Source of the DNA: Tridacna crocea
Lineage: Eukaryota > Mollusca > Bivalvia > Cardiida > Cardiidae
Assembly: GCA_943736015.1 (NCBI GenBank)
Contig: OX031064.1
Span: 32,487,361 to 32,551,360, forward strand
Direction: 5' to 3'
Length of the DNA stretch: 64,000 nt
Positions 20,401-32,244 of the stretch are shown piece by piece; position 1 is the first letter of the stretch; each line of letters opens with the position of its first letter. A model generated the notes under the pieces. That model was given only the letters and a program-made list of their open reading frames with translations. It was not told where the DNA came from and searched no databases. Made by a program: the position numbers and the translations under genes.

Positions 20401-20528
20401 GCCCCTCAAAATAATTTTGAAAATCATGGTAACTGAAATATGAGGTTGTAGCGCAATGCAACAACCACGCAAAAAATCTCAGTATTTCGAAGTTAGCCCC
20501 TCCCAATCTTGAAATGCTTCCTATGTGG
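20400..20528. repeat. Repeat E, copy 1
   Basis: Matches 59685-59822: agcccc..taattttga, catggtaa, agttagcccc, caatcttgaa, tgcttcctat. The class is unknown. Confidence 0.6.
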
Positions 20529-20545
20529 CTGTGCTGCACAACTTA

Positions 20546-20691
20546 GGAAACTTTTCTTTGGATGGGTAAAAAACATTGTGGGAAAAGGAGAAAATGCTGG
20601 TTACCAGCATTTTCTCCTTTTACCACAATGTTTTCAAGACTCCTTTTCCCTGGCAGAGGTTCAAATTCGGGATTGTGTGGTACAGGGTTAA
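20546..20691 (-). mobile_element. MITE A, right two-thirds
   Basis: Begins at ctttggatgggtaaaaaac and ends GTGTGGTACAGGGTTAA. Opposite orientation to the fragment at 20345, so these are two different copies flanking repeat E. Confidence 0.75.
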
Positions 20692-21449
20692 TGCTTATGG
20701 AAAAAGAAAACGTTTTTCAAGAAAAATCCTTGTAGCTGAGATTTTTGATAACATACTTCTAGAATATGAAAATGACGAAAATGAAAATGTGAAAGTATAA
20801 TATGAGCATTCTCTTTCACTTCTTCAATGCTTACAAAGTGTGTCCACAGCAAGAAAAACAAATCACAACAGATCTCTCAAATTCTTATAAATATTATACC
20901 TATACTCAAATTAGCCCAGAAATCACTACTTTTCACAAAACACAAACACCCGGTTAGCTAACTTATCCAAATAAAGAGTTAACTGTACAAAAACTGAAAT
21001 GCAACATGCATTTTCTTAGAGAAGACTGTCTGAAATTTCCAGAAATAACACAATAAATGATTCTGTTTTAAGTCACTTTTCTATTAACACTTCAAAGAAA
21101 ACAGTTGTCCAAAAAACTCACTAAACTACTTTCAATTAAACAGCCTATGATTAATGATTGATTTTCACACAACCACCTCAAAAGGAACACACAGTTTCTT
21201 ACTTGTTCTGATCTGGAACTCTCTCATTTTAATCCTTATATATACATATCAAGTTTACTTTTCACTCGCTCTTATTTGCATAATTACAACGCATAGCTGT
21301 ATACAAGTATCTCTCCACTTTTTATCAGGCCATCTATCGGAAAACATCTAGTAAATACTGAAGTAATTTAAAAAGTCAATAATTTCATTTCTGCATACAA
21401 ACTGTCCAACCCTTTCACTCCTTAGACCAATATCATATTACTTTAAAGT
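20692..21449. other. No recognised feature
   Basis: AT-rich, no splice-bounded ORF, no match to the other families in the window. Confidence 0.5.
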
Positions 21450-21675
21450 TTAACTCTCTACCAAAAGACAGAATTTTAGACTGGTCCAAATTGAAAGCAT
21501 ATGCAGACGACAAAATTAAGATGACTGAAAAGTTGAAATTTGTCTGAAAAGTTGAAAGGAAGAAAATACTGTGGGAAAAGGAGAAAATGCTGGATACCAG
21601 CATTTTCTCCTTTTCCCTCAATGTTTTCAAAGGGCTTCTTTCTCAGAGTCGTCCAAAGTAGGGATTGTGTGGTAA
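21450..21675 (-). mobile_element. MITE A, reverse, short arm duplication
   Basis: TTAACTCTCTACCAAAAGAC start; tctgaaaagttgaaa occurs twice around 21525-21555; core at 21570-21625; ends gggattgtgtggtaatg. Confidence 0.8.
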
Positions 21676-21905
21676 TGCCAACAGTCCAATTTTCAAAAAC
21701 ATTGTGTGAAAAGTAGAATATGATGATAACAAGCATTTTCAAATTGGACAGGTCTGAAACTGGTAACCAGCATTTCCTCATTTTCCCACAATCTTTTCTG
21801 CCCTACCATAGAGATAATCTACCATTTGAGCCAGATTTGATTCACTGTTGATAAACCCTTTGAAATTGGAAAGTGGTCTTCAAAAAGCATTGTAAATTCA
21901 TTATC
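21676..21905 (+). mobile_element. MITE A, rearranged remnants
   Basis: cattgtgtgaaaagtagaat, cattttcaaattggacaggt and ggtaaccagcatttcctcat appear in a scrambled order, suggesting two decayed overlapping copies. 21906-22490 shows no further feature. Confidence 0.45.
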
Positions 21906-22492
21906 ATCAGAAATACATATTTTTTGTTACAATACTGGCACTCCACTTTTGAAATAAATAAAATTTGTCAGAAGACAGAACAAGTGGCCTGTAAAAGTTA
22001 AACTTTTTCCAGGGGACTGTCTTTTTTACTTGTCCAATTTTAAAACACACAAGCCATCACTAAACATGATCATCCCCCCCTCCCGCAGCCACCAGCTCCA
22101 TGTCACATAACAGGTCTTTGTCACAGAATGCAGAATGGTTAAGAACAAAAGTGAGAGTTGAAAAAGATTCAAGGGGAGATAATTCTACCATAAATCGCAG
22201 CAGGGTCATGGAAATTGCACATTCAAAACTTCATATCAGGAACACAGTGTGTGTAAATTTGAGTACCTGAAAAACTGTTTAAGTATTTTGCCGGACAAGG
22301 AATGTCCGTCTTGTTCGGAGGAAATATTTGAACATGCTGAAAACTTTTTATGAGACATAACTGACATCACTAGATGTCGCCAGACAAGTAGCCGGATAAG
22401 AAGCGGACATAAAGCAGATACAAATGGACAGGAATGGATAAATTAATGATTTTTTATCTGTAACTAGTCCGCTACCTTGCTGTGAGCAAACC

Positions 22493-22710
22493 TTAACTCA
22501 TTATCAAACGACAAAATTTTAGGTTTGTTCAAATAGAAAGCATTTGCAGATGACAAGATAAATGTGAAAGAAAATTTGAAATTTGTTTTGTGAAGGGTAG
22601 AAAACATTGTGGGAAAAGGAGAAAATGCTGGTTAACAGCATTTTCTCCTTTTCCCACAATGTTTTCCAAAGGGTTCTTCAAAAATAGGGGTTGTGTGGTA
22701 AAGGGTTAAA
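22493..22710 (-). mobile_element. MITE A, full copy, reverse
   Basis: TTAACTCATTATCAAACGAC to TGTGTGGTAAAGGGTTAA, followed directly by a solo right-end fragment (attttgtcatttggtaaaaa) to 22732. 22740-23100 is unassigned. Confidence 0.85.
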
Positions 22711-23103
22711 ATTTTGTCATTTGGTAAAAACTTAATATTATTGACATGGGCATACCTAGGGTACTGCTCAAAGAAAGTTTGGACTTATATTGGTCATTAA
22801 GCCATAATTTGAGCCAAATCTGTCATTTAGTTTGCAAAACATGAGTTCTTAAACATTTATATTTTAAAACTTTGATATACAGTATCCAAGTCCATCATGC
22901 AAAATAGGGTCAAAATTGTTTTATGCTCCACCAAGAGTAAACTACTTAATTTAGTATCTTATCAATACACTGTAGAAAGCATCCTTCTATGAAGCCAATT
23001 AATTGCTTCGGAATTGCACTGTAGAGCTTGGCCAAATAAAGTATTCCAGGCTACCCGTTGAGAAAGTAATCAAGTGTCATTAACATGGAAATAGCAATCT
23101 GCA

Positions 23104-23331
23104 TTAACCCATTACCACACAATTCCAACTTTTAACGACCCTGAGAAAGAAGCCTTTAGAAAACATTGGGGAAAAGGAGAAAATGCTGGAAACCAGCATT
23201 TTCTCCTTTTCCTACAATGTTTTCTACTCTTTTAAAGTCAGGTTTCAATTTTTGATTCACATTTATTTTGTTGTCTGGAAATGCTTTCAATCTGGACAAG
23301 TCTGAAACTTTGTCATTTGGTAAAGAGTTAA
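23104..23331 (+). mobile_element. MITE A, array member
   Basis: TTAACCCATTACCACACAAT to TTTGGTAAAGAGTTAA; shares TTAA 23328-23331 with the next copy. Confidence 0.87.
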
Positions 23332-23530
23332 TTGTTTACCACCTAATCCCGAGTTTTAACGACCCAAGAGGAGTCTAAGACTCTAAATGAATCATTGTGA
23401 GAAAAAGAGAAAACGCCTGTCACCGGTAATTCAGTGTTCCTTTTCCACACAATGTGTTCCAACCTTTCAAAAGGCATAAAATTGTCTCTATTTTTCAAGT
23501 CCAGAATTTTATCAATTGGTAAAGGGTTAA
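23328..23530 (+). mobile_element. MITE A, diverged array member
   Basis: TTAATTGTTTACCACCTAAT to CAATTGGTAAAGGGTTAA; the core is interrupted (cgcctgtcaccggtaattca). Confidence 0.75.
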
Positions 23531-23571
23531 TGTATAATGGTTTCTCTTTTTCCTACAAAGTTTCTACCTAG

Positions 23572-23784
23572 TTAACCCATTACCAAATAATCCCAACTTT
23601 TAACGATGCTGCGAAAGAAGGCTTTTGAAAACATTGTGGCCGGTCACCAGAATTTTCTCCTTTTCCTACAACGTTTTCTACCCTATAAAAGGCCTAAAGC
23701 TAATTATGTACCACTATAGAATCTGCCGTCTGAAGATGCCCTCAGTTTGGAAGTGTATAAATTTGTAGTTTGGGACCGGGTTAT
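23572..23784 (+). mobile_element. MITE A, half-core copy
   Basis: TTAACCCATTACCAAATAAT start. The left arm jumps from cattgtggc to ggtcaccagaattttctcc, losing one side of the hairpin; end gggttatt. Confidence 0.72.
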
Positions 23785-24016
23785 TAGTTACAATCATTTT
23801 GATATTTTCAAAAATTTTCAAATTTGTCAAGTTTTGAAACTTTCTCATTTGCTAAAAGGGTACTGTATAATTGTAAACAGCATTCTCTCTTTTTCAAACG
23901 AAGTTTTCTACATTTCCAAATGTGTATTTCTATTTTTGAATCACAATTATTTTGTCATGTGCAAAAGCTCTAAATCTGGTCATGTCTAAAACTTTACTGA
24001 TTGGTAAAGGGTTGAT
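23785..24016 (+). mobile_element. MITE A, decayed
   Basis: cattctctctttttcaaacg, ttattttgtcatgtgcaaaa and attggtaaagggttga keep the order of the right half. Confidence 0.5.
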
Positions 24017-24104
24017 GTATGACACTCCATTATTTTCAAAGCATTTATGAATTGTTTATGACAATAATTAACGCTGAACACCTTCAAAAATCTCAGTTTC
24101 TTGT

Positions 24105-24290
24105 TGCAGTTATTGTAGATCAAGATCAGACAAACAAAACATGCAGTCTGGTCTATGGTCAGTGCATCATCCAATCTGCCTTAACATTTTGAATAAAAAA
24201 AAAAAAGCTTTGATATTGAATATGGTTTGATTTATTTCTAGTCAATAAATGTCTGTTGGGATAATTCTTTGGCAATTTAAGGGTTAGCCA
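24105..24290 (+). mobile_element. TTAA element G, decayed copy
   Basis: attgtagatcaagatcagac then catgcagtctggtct (hairpin arms), with aatttaagggtta near the right end. Confidence 0.5.
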
Positions 24291-24469
24291 GCACTGTATA
24301 GCATTTCTCTTATTTCATTCTACCATAATGTCATTTTGTCTTTATTTTATCAAAATATAGTCATTCTTATATCTTCAGGCCAAATATTGCGCCTGATGGT
24401 TGCAAGATTGCAAGGCCGTCGGAAGCAAATTTTTGGCCGAAAATGAAAAATGGCCAGACCAATTTTCGA

Positions 24470-24790
24470 AAAAAGTGTGTAATATAAACCTCAAAAAATA
24501 CGCCAGAATGCACCAGAGAGCGGCTTCATAATTTTTCCGGGGAGCATGCATGGCTTAAATGCGTAATATAAACCTCCAAAAATGCGCCAGAATGCACCAG
24601 GAAGCGTCTTATTTTTCAAAGATTTTCCAGGGGAGCATGCCCCCGGACCCCCCTCGCATGTCTTAAATGCGTAATATAGACCTCAAAAAAATGGGCCAGA
24701 ATGCACCAGAGTGCGTCTTTTTTTCAATTTTTTTTCTGGGAGAGCATGCCCCCGGACCCCCCCCCTCCCCCCCAGCATGGCTTCGCGACT
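24470..24790. repeat. Tandem repeat, about 80-110 bp unit, three copies
   Basis: Each unit contains gcgtaatataaacctc, gcgccagaatgcaccag and ggggagcatgc, the last two with a cccccggaccccc tract. The preceding segment (gccgtcggaagcaaattttt, gccgaaaatgaa) may belong to the same element. Class unknown. Confidence 0.7.
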
Positions 24791-24799
24791 TCGTCGCTC

Positions 24800-25585
24800 G
24801 CCATACTGGCCGGACCAAATGAAATTTCCTTCCGACGGGCCTGGATTGCTTAGATTACGGCCGATAGAAAATGCATTTCACCAAGTCGTGGCCTTCAATG
24901 TGAACAGACTAGTCATTTCTGGTTTTTGAATCGAAGGTTTTCGATAACCTTTATACACACAGGTAGATTCATATGATGATCATGCATTCTGTCACGTGAC
25001 TATATTTAAACTTCGCCCTACGTCTAATGAAGGAAAATGGGTGCTTCTCTGCTGCAGCCTTGATTTTCACACGGAGGTCTTGGCCTATATGCAAATATAT
25101 TTCCTATCCGACTCCCTGCGTAAACCAACGATAAATTTCCATGACGCACCACTATTGTTTACAGTTTCGATCGCCAGCCAGTTTTCTCCTTATCAATGTT
25201 GGATTTCTAATACAAATCTATGTGCTTCTTTCATTCAATTACACCACATATGTCAGTAATTTATCCATGTTTACACAAATGATTGATTTCTGTATCATTC
25301 TAAATTGTCTGAAATTTAACAGCGTTTTTGCTCACGTGCTGTAGACGGGCATCTTTAAACAAAATTTGTGACACAGTTGGGACCAATTCATGACTCCTGG
25401 GCTATAATGTAAACAATCTTGCCAGAGGATTCTGAGATCATCATGAAACAAAACAAACCTAGGCCTAACAGTTTTGAACACAAAGATTTTCAATTGCGTT
25501 AAAAAACATATATGAAAAGTGTGATATCCAAGACAGAGTCCTTTCTTACCAAACAGCTATCATATATCAAATCCTGAGCATCACG
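24800..25585. other. Unassigned, slightly higher GC at left
   Basis: No matching repeat and no splice-bounded exon. Short open frames occur on the plus strand around 24996-25259 without codon-use or motif support. Confidence 0.4.
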
Positions 25586-25589
25586 AGCA

Positions 25590-25725
25590 ATTTCACCTTT
25601 TGCCACAATGTTTTCCAAAGGCTCCTACAAGCAATACGTGGAAATGAGTATCTATGGAGTAAAGATTAAAAGCCATCTTCCTAGAGGCTGTCAAACTCAA
25701 AACTCATTGGTGAAAGGTTAACCTA
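25590..25725 (-). mobile_element. MITE A2, partial
   Basis: gagcaatttcaccttttgcc, acaatgttttccaaaggctc and gtatctatggagtaaag match the right half of the A2 copy at 42975-43203. Confidence 0.65.
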
Positions 25726-25792
25726 AAACATGTAAGTAAATCAATATGAGAGATCACTGTATACTTTTTATCTTGAAAATTTGAAAGTGTAA

Positions 25793-26030
25793 AAAAATTT
25801 GACCCTTTACCTGATATGCCAATTTGAGGCTCTTCCATTTCAGTAGCAAATAAAGATATGATGTCAAAAATATAGACAAATGAGGATACAAATATCTTAT
25901 TGAGTGGAAAACATAGTGGGAAAAGGAGAAATTGCTCATTATGAGCAATTTCTCCTTTAACCACAATGTTTTCAAAAGCTGTCTGTTGTTGATACGTCAA
26001 ACTGAGTATCTATAGAGTAAACGGTTAAAA
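25793..26030 (+). mobile_element. MITE A2, copy
   Basis: gaccctttacctgatatgcc start, inner palindrome gaaattgctcattatgagca, right end gtatctatagagtaaacggt. About 90% like 57721-57942 by eye. Confidence 0.82.
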
Positions 26031-26039
26031 GTGTATAGT

Positions 26040-27470
26040 AAGGAGTAAATATAATTAATCAAGGGAGATAAATGATTGTCATATAGCACAGAATACGTTA
26101 TTTCCCTTTGACCATCACAATATTTTTGAGACGCACGCAAACAGGCTCTCATTGTTATCGTCCTGATCTATGGGGTGACATAAGCATACCTCCGGCCTTG
26201 TACTGCTTCCTGTCCCAAGTTCTGGTTTATGAGATATAACATAGTTTTCTTATTATTCAATGAACAACCCAATTTTTTTCTGTTGTAAATAATTTACAAT
26301 TGTGCCTTTGTGATAATGAATATGTCTATAAAGACTGAGATGTTTAACGGTTCAAACCTTTGAAACACTCATTTCGTCCGCAAGGGTATACATTAGCCTG
26401 ATGTCTGTGTAAGACATCATCTCTAAAAATAGCGCATTACGTATATATGTAAAAATAGCTGCCGTGAACTAAACAAGTCTGCGGACATGCTGAGAAACTT
26501 TCAACTACAAGCATCTTTTCTGCTTCTATTTGTGGACAATTCTCAGTGAAAATTGTTTGATAATTACCTATTAGAAGTACACTCTAATTCTTACAATCTA
26601 ACAATCCTAACTGCAAGCCTTATTTCAACTCAACACTCAACCTATGATTGGACAGAGAAAGGCGATGCTGAGTTACGTGGAAGCTTTCAATTGCTTATTT
26701 TCTCAACAGTAGGCTAGTTTTTTAAACGAATTTATAACGACTTGGAATGGTTGCATTGCCTTCTTAGACATTCTCACATGTTGCTTCTTCCCAGCTTTTT
26801 AATCTAGACTTTAGATATTTTGCACACCCATATTCTTGGTTCACCAGAGGTCGTACATACCGTATGCAAAGCACATGGTTCTAAACTATACCAAGTCATC
26901 GCTTTGCAGGTGTTTTCTGGAATGTAGCTTTGCGACAAATATAGATCTTGTAATCATGTGACGTATAAACGTCATTTGCACCACGGAAATCTATGAATTT
27001 ACATATTTATGAATCAGTCGCTGAATAGGCCTATATAGAGAGAGTGCTTTGAAGATTACTATATTTAATTGGTTTTCGTTCATAAAGACCGCCAAATTTG
27101 TTAAAGCCTGCTGTTTTTTTTCAATGAGCGATTAACCTAGATCTAGTATTTATTAAACAACAATTTATTAGTGCGGGTGTTAGAACGCAAGGTGCTTTTG
27201 TAACTGCCAAAATCTGCATTTACACTACGCAGTTCTAACAACGTTACCAGCAATCTGAGAAATTGACTTTTTACTCCGCTATAATTCAATATATAATAGA
27301 ACAGATCAGTGTTTACCCGCTTGGACAACAAGTTCTTTATTGGAGTGTTTGTAATCTTGTGAAGTGTTTTTGTACAGGGTAATAAAGCGAATCGCAAAGA
27401 TTTAATTTACACCAAAGCAATATACATGTAGACAATCGATTGGTGTGGAAGCACTATAATCCCTGAGACG
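26040..27470. other. Repeat-poor stretch
   Basis: About 1.4 kb in which none of the window's repeat families is seen, which is rare here. It is flanked on the right by a weak candidate first exon. It could be regulatory or single-copy intergenic sequence. Confidence 0.4.
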
Positions 27471-27500
27471 TTATAAAACGCAGACAAATATTAAAGGCTG

Positions 27501-27618
27501 ATGATCATGCTGTTGGGTTATAGATTTTATTTAGTTGTAGCAGCCACATTCATAGAGTCCATTGCTGGTCAAAACCTCAACCTGGACAACAACAAAAACA
27601 AATTATTTTCAAAGGACA
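27501..27618 (+). CDS. Candidate first exon with signal-peptide-like N-terminus
   Basis: ATG at 27501 opens a peptide starting MIMLLGYRFYLVVAATFIES and then IAGQ, with a short hydrophobic core and a small-residue site (S-I-A-G) like a secretion signal, followed by an N/K/D-rich stretch. A possible donor (GACAG|GTATAG) lies after 27618; read through, the frame runs to 27764 (87 codons). A TATAAAA at 27472-27478 is upstream, but close to the ATG. The product is unrecognised and no downstream exon was found, so this may be a chance ORF. Confidence 0.22.
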
Positions 27619-27938
27619 GGTATAGATCACTGAGTCAAATATCTGTTTGTGCTCCAAAGGCTACAGTTCAGTCCAATGATCACGAAATTGCCCGGCTGTT
27701 TGTCTCAATAGTATTTTTGACAAAACTGAATATAGGTCACCTGGGGTTAAAAGAAAAAGCCTAAAGGTTGTCATTAGGTCAAATCAGGCAAAACCGTAAT
27801 AGAGCTGTAGAATCCATTTATGTTCAATCTAATACTTATGAAACTTTGTCAGACTGCTAAGATTAGATATGAGCAAGTTGCAAAAGGGCATTTTTGGTCT
27901 AAAAGTATGTCACTAGATCCTATACCAGAAGATGATCA

Positions 27939-28136
27939 GGGCCTGTATTCACCAACCATTCTTGAGAAAAGTCTTAGTCTTATTCTCCAAGGTTTTCTAC
28001 ATTCATAAGTAACACAACCTCTGATTGGCTAAACCATTCGGTTTAGCCAATCTGATGTTGTGTTACTTACAAATGAGGAAAATTCTGGAGAACAAGACAA
28101 AGAATGTTCTTAAGAATGGTTGGTGAATACAGGCCC
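27939..28136. mobile_element. Fold-back element B, well preserved
   Basis: GGGCCTGTATTCACCAACCA at the left and its complement at the right. The centre is gattggctaaaccattcggt folding onto ttagccaatc. A long, nearly full-length hairpin. Confidence 0.9.
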
Positions 28137-28377
28137 TGGTCTTTATTTGTAAAGGGTTGTTGTCTGTGAGTAAAAAACGTTGAACTTATTAAAGCTGGTC
28201 CTGGTGCCTAAATTTTAATTTCCGCTACATTTTTTTAGATGTAAATTTTAATACAGACATTTTGGATTTTAGGATGACAACTCAGAAATATGCTTGCATA
28301 TAATACTGTCTTGTGGTTAAGTTATTTTGTATCTTGAATGCTTTTAATAGATTTGAACAAAAAAGGGTGAAAACTTC

Positions 28378-28528
28378 TAACCCATTACCCTACAGGCGAC
28401 TCTCAGGACTATCAGTCCTTTGATGTAACTTTCATAACTTGGGTTGATTGAATCCTTTTCCAACAATGTTTTCTATGGGCTTCTTTCTCAGGGTCATCAA
28501 AAGTAGAATTGTGTGGTAATGGGTTAAC
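28378..28528 (-). mobile_element. MITE A, core-deleted copy
   Basis: ctaacccattaccctacagg start, then ttttccaacaatgttttcta and end TGTGTGGTAATGGGTTAA; right-end-like sequence continues to 28611 (tcatttggtgaagagtta). Confidence 0.6.
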
Positions 28529-28801
28529 TATGTCATCTGTAAAATGCTTTAATCTGCAAATGCTTTCAATTTTGATATGTCTAAAATATTTTCATTTGGT
28601 GAAGAGTTAGGAGCATTGTCACTTGAACATTATGGTCTATAAAAATCAATCAGTAAATCAAACATTAAGTGACTGTGAACTTTCAATGGTTATTTCCTGT
28701 CGTCAGTGCTGTTGTTTGAGCAAGGTAATTGATATGCAATCAATAAAGGTGAAATTGTGTGGAAAATGGAAATATATGAGCCATGCTCTGGCTGAAGGGG
28801 G

Positions 28802-29080
28802 CTTAACTCTTTACCAAACAATTGCAACTTTTAATGATTCTGAAGACAGGCCTTTGAAAACGTTGTAGGAGAAGAAAATGCTGGTAATTTTGGACCTGTC
28901 AAAAAATGATGTCATGTAGTAACGAGTTAACAATTATACCCAAACGACAAAACCTTTTCCCACATTGTTTCTCCAGGTTTATGACCCAGAGGAAGAAACC
29001 TTCGAAAACGTTGTGGGAAAAGGAGAAAATGCTTTCAATTTGGACAAGTCTGAAATTTTGTCTTTTGGAAAAGAGTTAAA
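28802..29080 (+). mobile_element. MITE A remnants, two overlapping
   Basis: TTAACTCTTTACCAAACAAT at 28803; a second unit contains aaaggagaaaatgctttcaa, where the left hairpin arm runs directly into the distal arm (deletion between two AAATGCT words). Confidence 0.65.
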
Positions 29081-29197
29081 TTAAAGTCAAATATTGAGTT
29101 TGTCTTTGAAACATTGTAGCAAAAGGACAAGTGTATTTTTCCTTTACCTGGTGAGTTTTCAAGGGTCTCTGATAACAATGGACTGTTTTGCAAAGGT

Positions 29198-29515
29198 TTA
29201 ACCCTTTACCAAACAGTTAGAGGTTTTCACGGCCCATATACGCTTTTGAAAACACACTTTACCACACGATGCCAACTTTCAACGACCCTGAGAAAGAAGC
29301 CTTCTGAAAACATAGTGGGAAAAGGAGAAAATGGTGGTAACCAGCATCTTCTCTTTTTCCCACAATGTTTTCTATCATAGAAAAGAGAGTTTAAGTTCAT
29401 TTGTGACAATGTTGAATTTATTGTCTGCAGATCTTCTGAAAAGAGTCTAAAAAGGAGAAAATGCTTTCAATTTGGACAAGTCTAAAATTTTGTCCTTTGG
29501 TAAAGCCTTAAATTA
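29198..29515 (+). mobile_element. MITE A cluster, full-core copy plus deletion derivative
   Basis: TTTAACCCTTTACCAAACAG at 29198 and accacacgatgcc at 29260. Core at about 29310-29370. A second aaggagaaaatgctttcaat junction lies at 29453-29472, identical in form to that at 29023. Confidence 0.7.
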
Positions 29516-29862
29516 AACTCAAATTAAGCTCCTTTTCCTACATTGTTTTCTACCATACCAAAAAAGCTTAAGTTCATTTGTAAAAATGTTGAATTTATTG
29601 TCTGCAGATCTTTTCAGTTTGGGAAAAGTTTAACCCATTAACACACAATGCCAACTTTTAACCACCCTGAGAAAGAAGGCTTTTGAAAACATTGTGGGAA
29701 AAGGAGAAAATGCTGGTAACCAGCATTTTCTCCTTTTCCCACAATGTTTTCTACCATACCAAAAGAGCTTAAGTTCATTTGTAACAATGTTGAAAAATAT
29801 TGTCTGCAGATCTTCTGAATTTGAAAGAATCTAAAAATTTGTCATTTAGGAAAGGTTTACAG
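29516..29862 (+). mobile_element. MITE A, subfamily with agcttaagttcatttgtaa arm
   Basis: Full unit TTTAACCCATTAACACACAA at 29631 through tttaggaaaggttta. The arm aaaagagcttaagttcattt also occurs at 29380 and 29560, so the cluster at 28800-29870 is built from closely related copies. Confidence 0.75.
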
Positions 29863-30474
29863 TGCTATACATTAGAAAAAATTAAACAAATTCTCCTGAA
29901 AGAGTAAATTAAAGTTCTCATATATAATTCAAAACTGCTTTTTACAAGTAACCCCTAGAGTGCTAAACTCTTTATCACAGGGTTCCCACAACTTTCTGCT
30001 TGCAAAATTCCAGACTTTTTCCAGGATTTTTTTCAAAATTCAAGGTTTTTCGCAATAGAAAAACTAGAAATGCAAAACCTTTTGAAAGCTACTTTCTTAC
30101 ATACATTCCTTGTTTTAATGAAAAATTAAGATTTAAAGAACATTCTAACAGCATGATAGTTATTTCATTTCTTTACTTGGCCAGTTACAAAACTACAAAT
30201 GACCGAATATAGATTCAGATCAGCCTATCCATACAGGCAGTTTAATAAGGATCCATGCTGTTCTCTTACAGTTCCTACAAGTAATGAAGAATTTGAAGGC
30301 AAATAGTATAGATCCTTGTAAGACTACATAACCAGGCAAATTGGAAACAATAGAACCATGATGGTCCTATATCACTCACCTGAGTACTAAGCAGTAAAGG
30401 TATACAGTGAAGATAAATGCCAAATATCGAAGTTCAAGGCCAAATGATTCTGACAGGGTATGTAACTGTGCAAA

Positions 30475-30560
30475 AAGTGTTTTCTTCTTTTCCCAAAATG
30501 CTTCCACAACCCTTCTTCTTCAGGGTCATTGAAAGTCAGGATTGTATAGTTAGGGATTGA
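30475..30560 (-). mobile_element. MITE A, right-end fragment
   Basis: gttttcttcttttcccaaaa through tcattgaaagtcaggattgt. 30561-31140 holds nothing else recognisable. Confidence 0.5.
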
Positions 30561-31140
30561 ATTAACTTTAAGAAGCAAAGCGTTCATTTCCGGGTCAAAA
30601 TGGTGGTCGAATGACAGATTAAAAAACATCATTCTCTCATTGTTAAGACACAAATGAGACTTGTCTCAATAACTTTTTTATCAAATTTCGAGGGATGTTG
30701 ACTGAGACAGTAATCAAGCCAGCACAAACTGGGAACCCTAGACTAAAAGCTCACATTACTGATTAATTTATTGGACCTCGATAAGTCCAGTATGTGAAAG
30801 GTAACCCCTTTTTCCATGACACATCATACAGAAGAAAAGTGTATCACAAGACTATCCTAAGAAAGACATGTATGAAGTTTCATAAATGCCAAGGACTATA
30901 GAAGATAACCGTCAATATGGATGGATGGATGGGCCAACTGACTATGAATGGTCCGTAATGAAATTATACGTTTAGTCCCCATTTTTGATAACATGTCGTT
31001 TCATGAAATAAAATCAAATAACTATTGACTGTGGCTTAACAAGATATACTTTAATTACATTTTTTCCTGTAATGAAAGAATGTAAAATATTGTTATTGGC
31101 AAACTATCATAAGGAACACATGTACATAAATTCCATCTTG

Positions 31141-31895
31141 TTTCAGAGCAGAAGAATTTTAAAGTTTTCCTTCTTTGTTCCCATGTTCAAACTTGTGACC
31201 ACCAGGGCGGGGCCAGTTTGAACCCCAGGGGCATCATATGAACAAACTTGGTAGAGGTCCTCTAGAAGATAGTACATACAAAACATCAAAGCACTAGGAC
31301 TTCCAGTTTCAGAGAAAAAAAAATAAAGTTTTCCATCTTTGTTTCTATGTTTCAAATTTGTGACCCCTGGAGCGGGCCAGTTTGAACCCCGGGGCATCAT
31401 ATGAGCAATCTTGCTTGAGGTCCAATAGCAGATGCAACAGACCAAATATCAAAGCTCTACCCCTTCTTGTTTCAGAGAAAATGATATTTCAAAGTTTTCT
31501 TTTATTATTCCCATGTTCAAACTTGTGACCCCCGGGGTGGGGCCAGTTTTGACCCCATGGGCAATATATGAACAATCTTTGAAGAAGTCCACTAGGAGAT
31601 GCTACATACCAATTGTCAAAGCTCTATGCCTTCTAGTTTCAGAGAAGAAGATTTTCAAAGATTTTGATCTATTTCATTCTTTGGTTGCCATGGCAACCAG
31701 AGTTATGGGTGGAATTTAATCTCTTGAACAACTTTGGTAGAGATTCAAATAAGGCACATCCCTGCAAAGTTTTATCAAGATTTGCCTAGTGGTTTAGGAG
31801 GAGGAGATGTTAAGAAATTGTGGACGATGCACGACAGATATAGGTCGATCACAAAAGCTCACCTTGAGCACTTTGTGCTCTGGCGAGCTAAAAAT
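31141..31895 (+). mobile_element. Hairpin-tipped element with 165-bp tandem units (copy 2)
   Basis: Four units starting tttcagag at about 31141, 31307, 31471 and 31637. The complete units contain catgttcaaacttgtgaccc, gccagtttgaacccc and a gcatcatatgaac block. The last runs into gttgccatggcaacc and then the 3' module seen at 1-160, which ends in the palindrome ttgagcactttgtgctctgg. Related tail words (tctggttgccatgacaac) also occur at 62240. Confidence 0.72.
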
Positions 31896-32244
31896 GTGTT
31901 GTTCTTTCTAATGTTGGTAATTGTTTTCTTTATGATCAAGTCCTTGCATATCATTTAGTATTTTACTATCTATCATAGTGCACAACAGTTTTGATGTAAG
32001 CCTTCAAATAGAGGTTCTTTTCCCTCTTCAGTCATTGAAACTAAAACCTAATTCAAAAGTAGCATGTTTTATTTTCACTTTAATTGTTCAGTGTTCATAA
32101 TCTGAAATACATGAATAAATAAATTGGTCTTTTTAAAGGGCAATATCCCTGCATTTAAAGTTTCTGAAAATACGAATAATCGTAACTTTGTTAGATTTAA
32201 TACTTGAAGTGTTTTGATCCACGATTGCAGACAAACAATCTTAC

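Noticed and set aside
24711-24929. Plus-strand frame with a proline/arginine-rich start
   Set aside because: It begins inside the tandem G/C-tract repeat at 24470-24790 and has no domain.
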